In this document: positions 34,032-42,854 of the stretch, in pieces
Position numbering within the stretch: position 1 is the stretch's first letter
How the letters are laid out: every line of letters starts with the position of its first letter
Source: Pontiellaceae bacterium
GTDB lineage: Bacteria; Verrucomicrobiota; Kiritimatiellia; Kiritimatiellales; Pontiellaceae
Assembly: GCA_016937945.1 (NCBI GenBank)
Contig: JAFGVP010000157.1
Location: 1-64,000, forward strand
Length of the DNA: 64,000 bases
Direction of reading: 5' to 3'
Program-made: the position numbers and the translations under genes
Notes under the pieces: model-generated
Told to the model about the DNA's origin: nothing
The model's input: the letters and a program-made list of their open reading frames with translations, nothing else
Database searches by the model: none

Positions 34032-36452
34032 TTAACGAGGATTCTCCACATGCAGGCCCGCATCAATATATTGGCCACCCGCGGTCTGATGGCAATGGAC
34101 AGCAATAGTTTGAATATCTCTGTTCAGACAGTTCCTCTCAAGCAGAACTTCTTTATACTCCGTGCTGTACCCTGTCAGAGCCGCAACCTGCTTCCCGTTG
34201 ATGAAAACTTCAGCCTCCTCGTCATGATAGATCCGCAGGACTAACTGCCCTTCCGGAAGCGTATTCAGGTTAAATTTGTGCCGGAGCCAGATATCGGAGG
34301 AATCCCATTTGGTCCCCACGTTTGCATTCGGTGTGCCAGCGGTCCCGAAACCACCATCACTGCGTTTCCATGAAGAATCGTTGAACGACGGTTTCATCCA
34401 ATCTGTATTGGGAGTTTCTGTCGTATAACTCCAGACCTGACCCTTTTCCTCCGCGGTCGGAAGAATCGTGGTAACAGTGACCACGTCCGGCGTGTTAAGC
34501 AACTTATCGGACTGGGACTTCACCCATGTCGGGTCCAGCTTCTGGACGCGGTCATAGGTCATCAATCCATTGACTTCTGCCTCGACATCGGTGGTCTGGG
34601 TGTACACCCCCGCCGAAATCCCCCGCTTACGGAGCGCGCACAGCACATTAATTGACTGCGAGAAACGATCCTTCAGTTCGTCGATATCCTTGGGCAGTCC
34701 TCCATAGCCCCAGTTGCGACTGCCCGGATCCCACACATGCCCCGGCAATGGGAACCCGTGCCCGCCGAACTCTCCGACCACCTTCACATAGTCGTTATAC
34801 TTCTTTTGCCCGAAAGGATAACCGGGATCGGGATATTGATGGTTATCCGCAATGTCGCCGACGGGCCAGAAATTCCCGCCGGAGGCAATGTTGATCAGAC
34901 GGGATGTATCATAATCCACGGCCATTTTTCCAACTTCCAGAGTGTTATGCTGGCCCCAGGCTTCGTTGAACGGAGTCCAGATCATAATGCTCGGGTGATC
35001 CCGGAGATGGTCCACCATCCGTTTATATTCCAGAACAAATTGCTTCTGTTGTTCGGCTGGCCATTGACCGTCGACCGGATTCGGCCGTAACCCGATCCAC
35101 GGAGGATTTGAGCCCTCGGGAATGGTCTTCGGGCCATAGCCCTGACTAACCTGATCCTGCCAAACCATCATACCCAGACGGTCACAGTCATAATAAAAGC
35201 GGCGTGGTTCAACTTTGATGTGTTTACGAATCATGTTGAATCCACATGCCTTTAGGAATTCAATGTCAGAGAGCATCGCTTCTTCGGACGGAGGAGTGAG
35301 CAGCCCATCAGGCCACCAGCCCTGATCGAGCGGCCCCCAGTGGAAGATCGGCTTGCCATTCAGGGTAAACCGCCAGTTGCCATTGGCGTCCTTCGCTTTT
35401 CCAACTTCGCGCAGGGCCGTATACGACGTTACCGTGTCGACCACCTTATCGTTGCCATCAAGGAGTTCTACTTTTAGATCATACAGAGTCGGGGATTCCG
35501 GAGACCACAGCTTCGCATCGGGAATGATGATCGTGACAGGACCGCGCCCGCTGGTGGATGCGACTTCCGTGTTATCCAGCGAAGCGGTTATGCGGAATTT
35601 CTCCCCGCCGATCGTCCTGCCAGAGAGCTTAGGTTTCACAAGCACTTCCCCTGTCGTGATATCGCAGGAGAAATCGAGGTCTTCGATGGAACGTAAAGGT
35701 ACGGTTTCGAGCCAAACCGTCTGCCAGATGCCCGTTACCCGTGTGTACCAGATGCCACGCGGATTTAACGACTGCTTGCCATGCAGCTGGTAGCCGCCGT
35801 TTGCATCATAGACACGGACACGGACAACATTGTTCCCGGCTTTAACCGCATCGGTAATATCGAATGAAAAAGGGGTATTTCCTCCAATGTGGTGCCCGAC
35901 GTGTTGACCATTGACCGTTACATCCGTCTCATAATCGACCGCCTCGAAGTGGAGCAACGTACGCCCCTCCGTCGCCGGAACGGATACAATCCTCTCATAC
36001 CAAAGGGTTTCATCCGGCTCAACAAGCCGACCGACCCCTGAAAGAGCGGATTCCGGAGCAAACGGAACAAGAATCTCGCCATTCCAAGGCCCCGGTTTCT
36101 GCGCATCTTTCGTGGTTATGGAATATTTCCAGAGACCGTTCAAGTTGGTCCAATTCGACCGTTGGAGCTGGGGTCGAGGATATTTCGCCCAGACATGCTC
36201 GGGAGAGACCTGATCCGTCCACGGCGTGGTCATTTTACCAACAACCGGCGTCCACGCTGCAAATGAAGATACAGGAAACGCGAAAACAAGGAGGCAAAGG
36301 AAACTCAGAACACGGTAAAGCATCTTTCCGGCTTCAATTCCCAGAGCAGAATCAGGAGTATGCAGATCCTTTGTAGTTATAGATGTAACTCCCCTCTTCT
36401 GAAATCCAATTCCAGTTGCGCCTGTTTGATTGCTCGTCCAATTACTTTTCAT
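34032..36452 (-). CDS. Secreted GH2 enzyme with C-terminal beta-sandwich module
   Basis: The ATG at 36452 has AAGGAG six bases upstream and gives 806 residues. The signal peptide (MLYRVLSFLCLLVFAFPVSS) begins only 43 residues later, so the ATG at 36323 with GGAAAG upstream is a real alternative. The GH2 core follows: YPRPQLQRSNWTNLNGLW sugar-binding sandwich, an Ig-like domain, and a TIM barrel with FHWGPLDQGWWPDGLLTPPS and FNMIRKHIKVEPRRFYYD. Its acid/base Glu is near 496 in FNEAWGQH and its nucleophile Glu near 561 in VVGEFGGHG. The C-terminal module (SSDIWLRHKF to AVHCHQTAGGQYIDAGL, about 690-806) is shared with the other two GH2 proteins here. Close relative of the 37835 product. Confidence 0.9.
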   Translation of the reverse strand: MKSNWTSNQTGATGIGFQKRGVTSITTKDLHTPDSALGIEAGKMLYRVLSFLCLLVFAFPVSSFAAWTPVVGKMTTPWTDQVSPEHVWAKYPRPQLQRSNWTNLNGLWKYSITTKDAQKPGPWNGEILVPFAPESALSGVGRLVEPDETLWYERIVSVPATEGRTLLHFEAVDYETDVTVNGQHVGHHIGGNTPFSFDITDAVKAGNNVVRVRVYDANGGYQLHGKQSLNPRGIWYTRVTGIWQTVWLETVPLRSIEDLDFSCDITTGEVLVKPKLSGRTIGGEKFRITASLDNTEVASTSGRGPVTIIIPDAKLWSPESPTLYDLKVELLDGNDKVVDTVTSYTALREVGKAKDANGNWRFTLNGKPIFHWGPLDQGWWPDGLLTPPSEEAMLSDIEFLKACGFNMIRKHIKVEPRRFYYDCDRLGMMVWQDQVSQGYGPKTIPEGSNPPWIGLRPNPVDGQWPAEQQKQFVLEYKRMVDHLRDHPSIMIWTPFNEAWGQHNTLEVGKMAVDYDTSRLINIASGGNFWPVGDIADNHQYPDPGYPFGQKKYNDYVKVVGEFGGHGFPLPGHVWDPGSRNWGYGGLPKDIDELKDRFSQSINVLCALRKRGISAGVYTQTTDVEAEVNGLMTYDRVQKLDPTWVKSQSDKLLNTPDVVTVTTILPTAEEKGQVWSYTTETPNTDWMKPSFNDSSWKRSDGGFGTAGTPNANVGTKWDSSDIWLRHKFNLNTLPEGQLVLRIYHDEEAEVFINGKQVAALTGYSTEYKEVLLERNCLNRDIQTIAVHCHQTAGGQYIDAGLHVENPR

Positions 36453-36573
36453 ATCCCTCTCCTTCATATGGCCCGCTGTAAATATATCGACACTGAATCC
36501 CCAAATTAAGAACGTCTAAAAACCACTTGGTCCTTCACATACAGCTTTGCACCTATGGGTGTGAAATACCGCG

Positions 36574-36586
36574 TAGAAACGCTTCA
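36574..36586 (-). promoter_or_regulatory. LacI-type operator-like site upstream of the GH2 gene
   Basis: The minus strand reads TGAAGCGTTTCTA. Its centre GAAGCGTTTC fits the GAA-N-CG-N-TTC palindrome of LacI-family operators. It is about 125 bases upstream of the GH2 start, the same distance as at 31096. Confidence 0.5.
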
Positions 36587-36620
36587 TGCATGATTTGCAT
36601 AAAAGGAAAATCACACCGTC

Positions 36621-36667
36621 AAAAAAAAGAGCCCGCCGCCGGTGAATAATTTCATAGGGAGGCGGAC
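36621..36667 (-). terminator. Terminator after galM
   Basis: GTCCGCC and GGCGGGC pair (one G-U) across a 23-base loop and are followed on the minus strand by eight T. It lies 14 bases after the galM stop and ends the GH2-galM transcript. Confidence 0.6.
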
Positions 36668-36680
36668 CTGTTGAAAAACC

Positions 36681-37781
36681 TTACTTCACGCTGAACTTAT
36701 AGATCGTCGTCGTATCGTATTTTTCGCCGGGGCGCAGAATCACGCTCGGCCAACCGGCTTCGCCTTCATGATTAATGCTATCCGGCGCATGCTGGGTTTC
36801 CAGACACAGCGCGCTGCGACGATTCCAAACCCTCCCGGATTTTCCAGTCAGATTGCCTTGCAGGAAGTTGCCGCTGTAAAACTGAATGCAGGGTTCTTCG
36901 GTGAACACTTCCAACACGCGGCCGCTCTTCGGCTCATACAGCGTGGCCGCCAGTTCCAGGCCGCCGCCTTTGCGATCCAGCACCCAGTTATGGTCATAAC
37001 CGGGGCCATACTTGATCTGCTGATCGTTTGCATTGATGTCCTTGCCGATCACCTTCGGCTGACGAAAATCAAACGGCGTTCCGGTTACATCAGCAAACTC
37101 GCCGGTCGGAATCAGGCCGGCATCGACCGGAGTGGTCTTCGATCCATTAATCTGCAGAACGTGATCAAGAACCGTATCCGACCCTTCGCCCTTAAGATTG
37201 AAATAGGTGTGGTTTGTCACATTGACGATGGTTGCCTTGTCGGTTGTGGCCTCATAGTGCATTACGATCTCGTTATCATCGGTCAGCGTATAGGTCACAC
37301 TCAACATCAGGTTTCCGGGATAGCCTTCTTCACCATCCTTGGCCAGATAGCTGAGCTTAACGCCATTCTCGACCGTCTGTGCCGTCCATACCACCTTGTC
37401 AAAACCCATAAGTCCGCCGTGCAGGTGGTTTTCACCATTGTTGGTAGCCAGTGTATATTCCTTGCCGTCAATGGAGAATTTACCTTCCGCAATCCGATTC
37501 CCGTAACGACCGACCACAGCACCGAAATAGTCACGTACCAGAGCATTGACGTATTGGTCAGCACTGTCATAACCCAGCGCAACATCCGCCATATTGCCCT
37601 CGCGATCCGGCACGATGATTGAAGTGATCGTGGCGCCATAATTGGTGATCTTCACCTCCATGCCGTTTTTATTCGTCAGAGTATATCCTTTGACCGAGCT
37701 AAAGTCGGAGACCTTAACATTTCCGGTAGTACACCCCGCCAGCACAGCGCCGGCGAGTATGAGAAGAGCTACATTTTTCAT
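36681..37781 (-). CDS. galM: Aldose 1-epimerase (galactose mutarotase), lipoprotein
   Basis: The start at 37781 gives 366 residues beginning with a lipoprotein signal (LLILAGAVLAGC). The mature part is the full-length galactose mutarotase fold: NYGATITSIIVPDREGNMAD, VVGRYGNRIAEGKF, NNGENHLHGGLMGFDKVVW with the active-site His, VTNHTYFNLKG with the second catalytic His, GYDHNWVLD and the catalytic Glu region LCLETQHAPDSINH. It interconverts alpha and beta anomers of hexoses; here it would act outside the cytoplasm on sugars released by the GH2 enzymes. It follows the 37835 GH2 gene by 53 bases and precedes a terminator. Confidence 0.95.
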   Translation of the reverse strand: MKNVALLILAGAVLAGCTTGNVKVSDFSSVKGYTLTNKNGMEVKITNYGATITSIIVPDREGNMADVALGYDSADQYVNALVRDYFGAVVGRYGNRIAEGKFSIDGKEYTLATNNGENHLHGGLMGFDKVVWTAQTVENGVKLSYLAKDGEEGYPGNLMLSVTYTLTDDNEIVMHYEATTDKATIVNVTNHTYFNLKGEGSDTVLDHVLQINGSKTTPVDAGLIPTGEFADVTGTPFDFRQPKVIGKDINANDQQIKYGPGYDHNWVLDRKGGGLELAATLYEPKSGRVLEVFTEEPCIQFYSGNFLQGNLTGKSGRVWNRRSALCLETQHAPDSINHEGEAGWPSVILRPGEKYDTTTIYKFSVK

Positions 37782-37834
37782 CCTATGATTCCTTTCTCCA
37801 ATTTGTTTCTCACTATGATACACAAAACGCTGTT

Positions 37835-40084
37835 TTATTCCGACGGCTGCGTCAGAACGCGGTGGATTTCAGCCAGCTCCCCGGCCGGAATTTTGATGAC
37901 TTTTCGATCATAGGTCATCAGGCCGTTGATTTCGCCTTCGACATCGGTTGTCTGCGTGTAAACGCCGCCAGCAATGCCTCTGCGCTTCAGCTCCGCCAGC
38001 ACATGGATCGACTCCTTGTAACGGGACAGATAATCATCAATCGTTTTCGGAAGCCCGCCGTACCCCCAGTTATTTTTCTGAGGATCCCACAGGTGTCCCT
38101 GCACCGGCCATCCATGCCCGCCGAACTCTCCGACCACTTTCACGTAATCATCAAAGCGTACATCCTGCAACAGGAAATCCGGATTCGGATAGGCGTGTCG
38201 ATCCGCGATATCACCTACCGGCCAGAAATTTCCGCCACTGGCAATATTGATCAGGCGGGAGGGGTCGCGCTCAACGATCCATTTTCCGACATCCATGGTG
38301 CGATGCTGCCCCCAGGCTTCGTTAAACGGCGTCCAGACCACAATGCTCGGAAACGAGTCGAGCAACGTGATCATTTCATCCAGCTCCTCCATCCACTGCG
38401 CATGATGCTCATCCGGCCAAACCGCATCCACCGGGTTGGGGTCAAGGAGGGTCCATCGCGGACTCGGCGAACCAGAGACCTGATCCTGCCAGACCATCAT
38501 ACCGACTTTATCGCAGTGGTAATAATAGGTTCGCGGCTCGACCTTGATATGCTTGCGGATCATGTTGAATCCGGCGTCTTTCAGCCAGTCGATCTCAAAC
38601 TTAACGGCATCCAAAGAAGGCGGCGTCAGCAGTCCGTCCGGCCACCAGCCCTGATCCAGCGGGCCCCAATGGAAAATCTCTTCTCCATTGAGCGTAAACC
38701 GAAGGTCTCCGTTTTTATCTACCTTTTTACCTACGGTCCGCAGACCGGTATAGGAATCAACTTCATCAATGACTCTGCCGTCAGCGCCCAGCAGACGAAC
38801 TTTCAGGACGTAAAGATGCGGACTGTCCGGAGACCAAAGCATGGGATTGTTAACGGTTGCTGTTACAGATGAAGATCCTGCGGCCCCCGTGACCAATGCA
38901 ACCTGCTGACTTCCATCCAGCACCTGAAGTTCAAGGGTACCCTTTCCGCCTACGGTTCTGGCGTCAACCTTAACCACCCCGTCCATGCCTGCGTGAACGG
39001 CAATTCCCTGGATATAGGCCTGAGGAACCTGCTCAAGCCAGACGGTCTGCCAGATGCCGCTGACGCGGGTGTAGAAAATACCGCCGGCATTCAGAACCTG
39101 CTTGCCTCGCAGTTGGTAATCGGCTGTTGCATCTGTTACCTGAAGGACGATTTCGTTTTCCCCTTCCTTGACGACATCCGTGATATCGAAAGAAAACGGA
39201 AGGTTACCGCCCTTGTGTGACCCTACTTTCTTTCCGTTTACCCAGCAGGTGGAGATATAGTCGACGGCTTCAAAATTGAGCAGCAGGCGTTTGGACTTGT
39301 CTCCGTTGAACGGAAAGGTTCGCCGATACCAGAGCGCTTCATAGGGCTCAAGCAGACGCTGAACTCCGGAAAGCTGTGATTCGAGACAGAACGGAACGAG
39401 AATATCTCCCGCCCATTCATCTGGACGAGCGGCCGACTTTTCCGTCACCGTATACTGCCATTTTCCGTTAAGATTCGTCCATTCATTGCGCTTCATCTGC
39501 GGGCGGGGATATTCCTGCCAGACCGTTTCCGGATTCAGGCTCTCTCCCCACTGCGTGAGGAATTTTCTCCCGGGCGGCAGGGTAAAGTCCATCAGCTCGG
39601 CAAGTGCCGGCAGGTTGTCTGCATCGACCAGATGGACATCGGCATATTGTCCTCCGTCGGTCTGGTGACAATGTGCCGCAAGAAGATTCCTCCCCTTCTT
39701 CAGAGAAGCTTTGGCACTGTCGGTCAGCGGAATCAACTGATAGCTCGTGGAGTAACCGGGCATGTTCAAAACCTCTTTTCCATTGAGGTACACAGTCAGA
39801 TCTTCATCATGATGCACCAGCCAGGCCGGATTATCAGGAATAGAAGTCAGTTGTACATCACGGCGCATCCAGATATCGCTGCTCGACCATTCGGTCTGAA
39901 TGAATGATCCCGGCGGGTTTGCTGCTCCAAATCCGGCTTCGCCCTGCTCCCAACCGGAGGTACTAAATCCAGGAGAAGTCCAGTTGCCCCCAGGTTTTTG
40001 AGTCGTATATTTCCAATTCACAGCAAAGGCTGCATTGGCCAGCACCGCACCACTGAAGGCAATCAGACAAAATTTATTCTTCAT
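37835..40084 (-). CDS. Secreted GH2 enzyme with N-terminal beta-sandwich module
   Basis: The ATG at 40084 (GGGAG nine bases upstream; another ATG two codons earlier) gives 749 residues. A signal peptide (MKNKFCLIAFSGAVLANAAF) is followed directly by a beta-sandwich module (WKYTTQKPGGNWTSPGFSTS, SSDIWMRRDV, NLLAAHCHQTDGGQYADVHL). In the two other GH2 proteins here the same module is C-terminal. The GH2 core starts near residue 190 (YPRPQMKRNEWTNLNGKW) and has FHWGPLDQGWWPDGLLTPPS, acid/base Glu near 587 in FNEAWGQH and nucleophile Glu near 652 in VVGEFGGHG. It ends soon after the barrel. It heads the GH2-galM operon. Confidence 0.92.
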   Translation of the reverse strand: MKNKFCLIAFSGAVLANAAFAVNWKYTTQKPGGNWTSPGFSTSGWEQGEAGFGAANPPGSFIQTEWSSSDIWMRRDVQLTSIPDNPAWLVHHDEDLTVYLNGKEVLNMPGYSTSYQLIPLTDSAKASLKKGRNLLAAHCHQTDGGQYADVHLVDADNLPALAELMDFTLPPGRKFLTQWGESLNPETVWQEYPRPQMKRNEWTNLNGKWQYTVTEKSAARPDEWAGDILVPFCLESQLSGVQRLLEPYEALWYRRTFPFNGDKSKRLLLNFEAVDYISTCWVNGKKVGSHKGGNLPFSFDITDVVKEGENEIVLQVTDATADYQLRGKQVLNAGGIFYTRVSGIWQTVWLEQVPQAYIQGIAVHAGMDGVVKVDARTVGGKGTLELQVLDGSQQVALVTGAAGSSSVTATVNNPMLWSPDSPHLYVLKVRLLGADGRVIDEVDSYTGLRTVGKKVDKNGDLRFTLNGEEIFHWGPLDQGWWPDGLLTPPSLDAVKFEIDWLKDAGFNMIRKHIKVEPRTYYYHCDKVGMMVWQDQVSGSPSPRWTLLDPNPVDAVWPDEHHAQWMEELDEMITLLDSFPSIVVWTPFNEAWGQHRTMDVGKWIVERDPSRLINIASGGNFWPVGDIADRHAYPNPDFLLQDVRFDDYVKVVGEFGGHGWPVQGHLWDPQKNNWGYGGLPKTIDDYLSRYKESIHVLAELKRRGIAGGVYTQTTDVEGEINGLMTYDRKVIKIPAGELAEIHRVLTQPSE

Positions 40085-40684
40085 TGTCATCTGCTCCCGT
40101 TTATTCGTTTTAAGTTCAAGAAAACACTACATCCGTCCCGGATGGTTCCAGACGGACGCATTACCAAGTATCGAGAAAATATCCGACCGCGCAGAGCCTG
40201 TCTTGTCACTTATGTCGGTGACAAATGCGAAGCCAGACACATGACTAATCAGACGGATTAAGGCGCAACCGACCCACGAATATACAGGGTTACTACGCCC
40301 GGCCGTTATCGATGCGTCAACCTCCAGTTAGACACTTTCAAAAAGAGTATACTCAACCACGTTTCTGCCACCGAGAGTCAAAGGAACAAAATCCACCCAG
40401 TTGGTCTGCATGGCCAACCAGAGCGCCTGACAGCTTATTCCAAAAGCTTCATGTCCGATCAGTGTGTTATACAGGGCCATATCGGATCCCGTCGCCCTCT
40501 CCGCAAAATTGTTCGAGCCATCGGCTTCGGCATCTGGAATGGCTGCATTAAAAGCACTTTGGGCACACATGGCGAGGTAATCCGGGAACGGACGGACGGC
40601 AATATAACATAGATCGGTATAGCTACATGAACCACAGCTCCGCCCGATATAATTGGAATCCTATCGCCGTCAGTTGAATCCCGG
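40085..40684. other. 600-base gene-poor stretch
   Basis: It holds the promoter of the minus-strand GH2-galM operon and an inverted repeat (40203-40224). An 80-codon minus-strand frame (40328-40570, ALYNTLIGHEAFGISCQALW, TNWVDFVPLTLGGRNVVEY) reads partly like protein but has no family, and I see no good start signal; it may be a gene relic. Confidence 0.4.
40203..40224. promoter_or_regulatory. Inverted repeat TTGTCAC-N8-GTGACAA
   Basis: A perfect seven-base inverted repeat with an eight-base spacer lies about 120 bases upstream of the GH2-galM operon. Its symmetry suits a dimeric regulator. Related GTCAC...TGAC sequences occur at 45414 and 56496. Confidence 0.45.
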
Positions 40685-42805
40685 CTATTTAACGGAAACG
40701 GTCAGCTCCAGCCCCCGGGCCAGATCGTCGTGAGAAATAAACATTCGATCGAGGATTTCGGTTCCATAGCGAATGCCACGTATATGTCGCCCCTTTCCAT
40801 ACTTCCGGATCACGGCCGGCGCGGCTGTGTTTGCCATGCGCAGCTCCACGCGGTCAAAGATCGGTACGGTGATGATGTATTCCGGATCCGCCGGCGAATA
40901 CGGATAAAGGCCGATGGCATTAAAGACATACCACGCCGACATTTCGCCGCAGTCATCCATGCCGCACAGCGCTAGACCGTCGTCGCCCATGCCGTATAAA
41001 GTATCCATGATTTCATCCAGCACCTTCTGCGTCTTTGGCTGTTCCCCCACCCAGTAATAGAGATACGGATAATTATGATCCGGCTGATTTCCATGGCAGT
41101 ACTGCCCAATGAAACCGGAAACATTGCGGGCCACGTGTTTCGGGTTCCATGGTTTGGAAAACAGGGTATCGAGCTGATCTTCAAACGCCTCTTTATCTTC
41201 ATAAAGTCCAACCAGACCAGCCACATCGTGCGGAACAAAGAACGACGACTGCCAGGCGTTGGCTTCACGATACATGTACTCGTAATAAGGATGTTCCGCA
41301 TCAAATGAATCAACCCATTCGCCGTTTTCAAGGCGCCCGCGCATCAGCCCGGTCGACGGATCAAACAGGTTCTTATAGTTCGCCGACCGCGCCATCAGCA
41401 TGTCATGATTTTCCAGATCACCCAGCTCATGGGCCAGTTGCGCCAGCGCATAATCGTCATAGGCATATTCCAGCGTTTTCGTCACCCCCGCCTTGGCCTT
41501 GGTTTCAACATGGGGATTGCTAACCTCGGGCGTCACAATGTAGCCCTTTTCGATATACTCCATGAGGTGTTCCCGCGGCCCGCCCGGCTTGGTGGCATTA
41601 TTCAGCAACTCCTCATAGGCCTTCTTTACATCAAAATCCCGAATGCCGCGCAGATAGGATCCGGCCACAAAAACCGCCGCATGGTCTCCATGAAAATAGG
41701 TCGGCATGAATCCGTCGTTCCGTCCGTAATAAACCAGAGACTGAATCACATCGGCCGCGACATCGGGCGACAGCATACCCAGCAGCACCAGCTTGTTGCG
41801 ATAGGTATCCCACAGCGCCGGGCGGGTATAGAGTCTGAAATCTTTTTTATCCCCCTCCTGATATCCGGGATACTCTCCGTTGATATCACTCCGCAGCGCC
41901 GGCCACAGAAAGGCCCGGTACAGCGAGGAATAGAACATCTCTTTTTCCTTATCAGACCCGCCTTCCACCTTGATTTTTAAAAGCAGTTCCTCCCACGTTT
42001 TCAGCGCATCCCGACGGACCTGATCAAAGTTTTTGCCATCAAGCTCCTTCATGTTTTTCCTGGCATTTTCCACGCTGACCAGCGACATCCCGATCTTCAT
42101 TTCCAGCGGACGGCGCGCATCCTCAAAGCGGACCACCGACAGGTCGTTGTCTTTATCAATTCCGGCGATCCGATGGTTTACTTCCGCATAAAAAAACACC
42201 TTACCGGTAAATGCATGCTGAAATCCTTTAAAAGCCTTGTCGCCATCCTGCTCAATCTCCCAGCCATGAACCTTTTCATTCGACTGGGCCAGATTCACAA
42301 TCAGGCGTTTGTCGTCGTTGTTCTTGTAGGTATAGCGATGATATCCGCAATGCAGCGTTGTCGTAAGCTCCACATCGATTTTATAGCGATCCAGATAGAC
42401 CTGATAATAACCCGGTTCGGCAGACTCCTTGCGATGACTGAAGCCGGATGCAAAGTCCCGCGGATTCACCTCGCCGGAGACAGGAAGCACCGGCAGGTGG
42501 CAGCGGTTCCAGTGCCCCTGGTTCGTATGCGCAAACCCTTTAATGGACTGATCTTCATACTGATAACCCGCGCCGGTATTGAACTGCGTGATCGGACTCA
42601 GCTGAACCATCGCATTCGGCAGCGCGGCGCCGGGATAGGTCAGTCCGGCCCAAACCCGCCACGGAGGCGGATATCCGACATCCTTCTCATCGGTCAGCGG
42701 CGCCGTTCCGATAAACGGATTGACATAGGAAGTCACCATGGTTTCGGCATGGGCGGCAAACCCGATCCCGGCCAGCAGGACACTACAAATCGTTTTCTTC
42801 ATCAT
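40685..42805 (-). CDS. Secreted GH92 alpha-mannosidase-type enzyme
   Basis: About 706 residues with a signal peptide (TICSVLLAGIGFAAHA). The GH92 fold (N-terminal beta-sandwich, catalytic (alpha/alpha)6 barrel) shows the opening YVNPFIGTAPLTDEKDVGYP, EPGYYQVYLDRYKIDVELT, FYSSLYRAFLWP, ALWDTYRNKLVLL, REANAWQSSFFVPHD (general acid Glu region), YCHGNQPDHNYPYLYYW and MDDCGEMSAWYVF (calcium and general base acidic pair). The usual T-H-L-S-G-T-G is replaced by FAHTNQGHW, so its substrate or linkage probably differs from classic exo-alpha-1,2-mannosidases. It starts about 50 bases after the stop of the GH97 gene and forms an operon with it. Confidence 0.93.
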   Translation of the reverse strand: MMKKTICSVLLAGIGFAAHAETMVTSYVNPFIGTAPLTDEKDVGYPPPWRVWAGLTYPGAALPNAMVQLSPITQFNTGAGYQYEDQSIKGFAHTNQGHWNRCHLPVLPVSGEVNPRDFASGFSHRKESAEPGYYQVYLDRYKIDVELTTTLHCGYHRYTYKNNDDKRLIVNLAQSNEKVHGWEIEQDGDKAFKGFQHAFTGKVFFYAEVNHRIAGIDKDNDLSVVRFEDARRPLEMKIGMSLVSVENARKNMKELDGKNFDQVRRDALKTWEELLLKIKVEGGSDKEKEMFYSSLYRAFLWPALRSDINGEYPGYQEGDKKDFRLYTRPALWDTYRNKLVLLGMLSPDVAADVIQSLVYYGRNDGFMPTYFHGDHAAVFVAGSYLRGIRDFDVKKAYEELLNNATKPGGPREHLMEYIEKGYIVTPEVSNPHVETKAKAGVTKTLEYAYDDYALAQLAHELGDLENHDMLMARSANYKNLFDPSTGLMRGRLENGEWVDSFDAEHPYYEYMYREANAWQSSFFVPHDVAGLVGLYEDKEAFEDQLDTLFSKPWNPKHVARNVSGFIGQYCHGNQPDHNYPYLYYWVGEQPKTQKVLDEIMDTLYGMGDDGLALCGMDDCGEMSAWYVFNAIGLYPYSPADPEYIITVPIFDRVELRMANTAAPAVIRKYGKGRHIRGIRYGTEILDRMFISHDDLARGLELTVSVK

Positions 42806-42854
42806 TCCTTTTCCAGCTATTAAATCGGCATTCAACCGGGGCCCCATCAATCAC

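Noticed and set aside
40328-40570. 80-codon minus-strand frame in the gap between GH2-galM and GH92
   Set aside because: The text is partly protein-like, but there is no clear ribosome-binding site or family; kept only as a remark on the gap.
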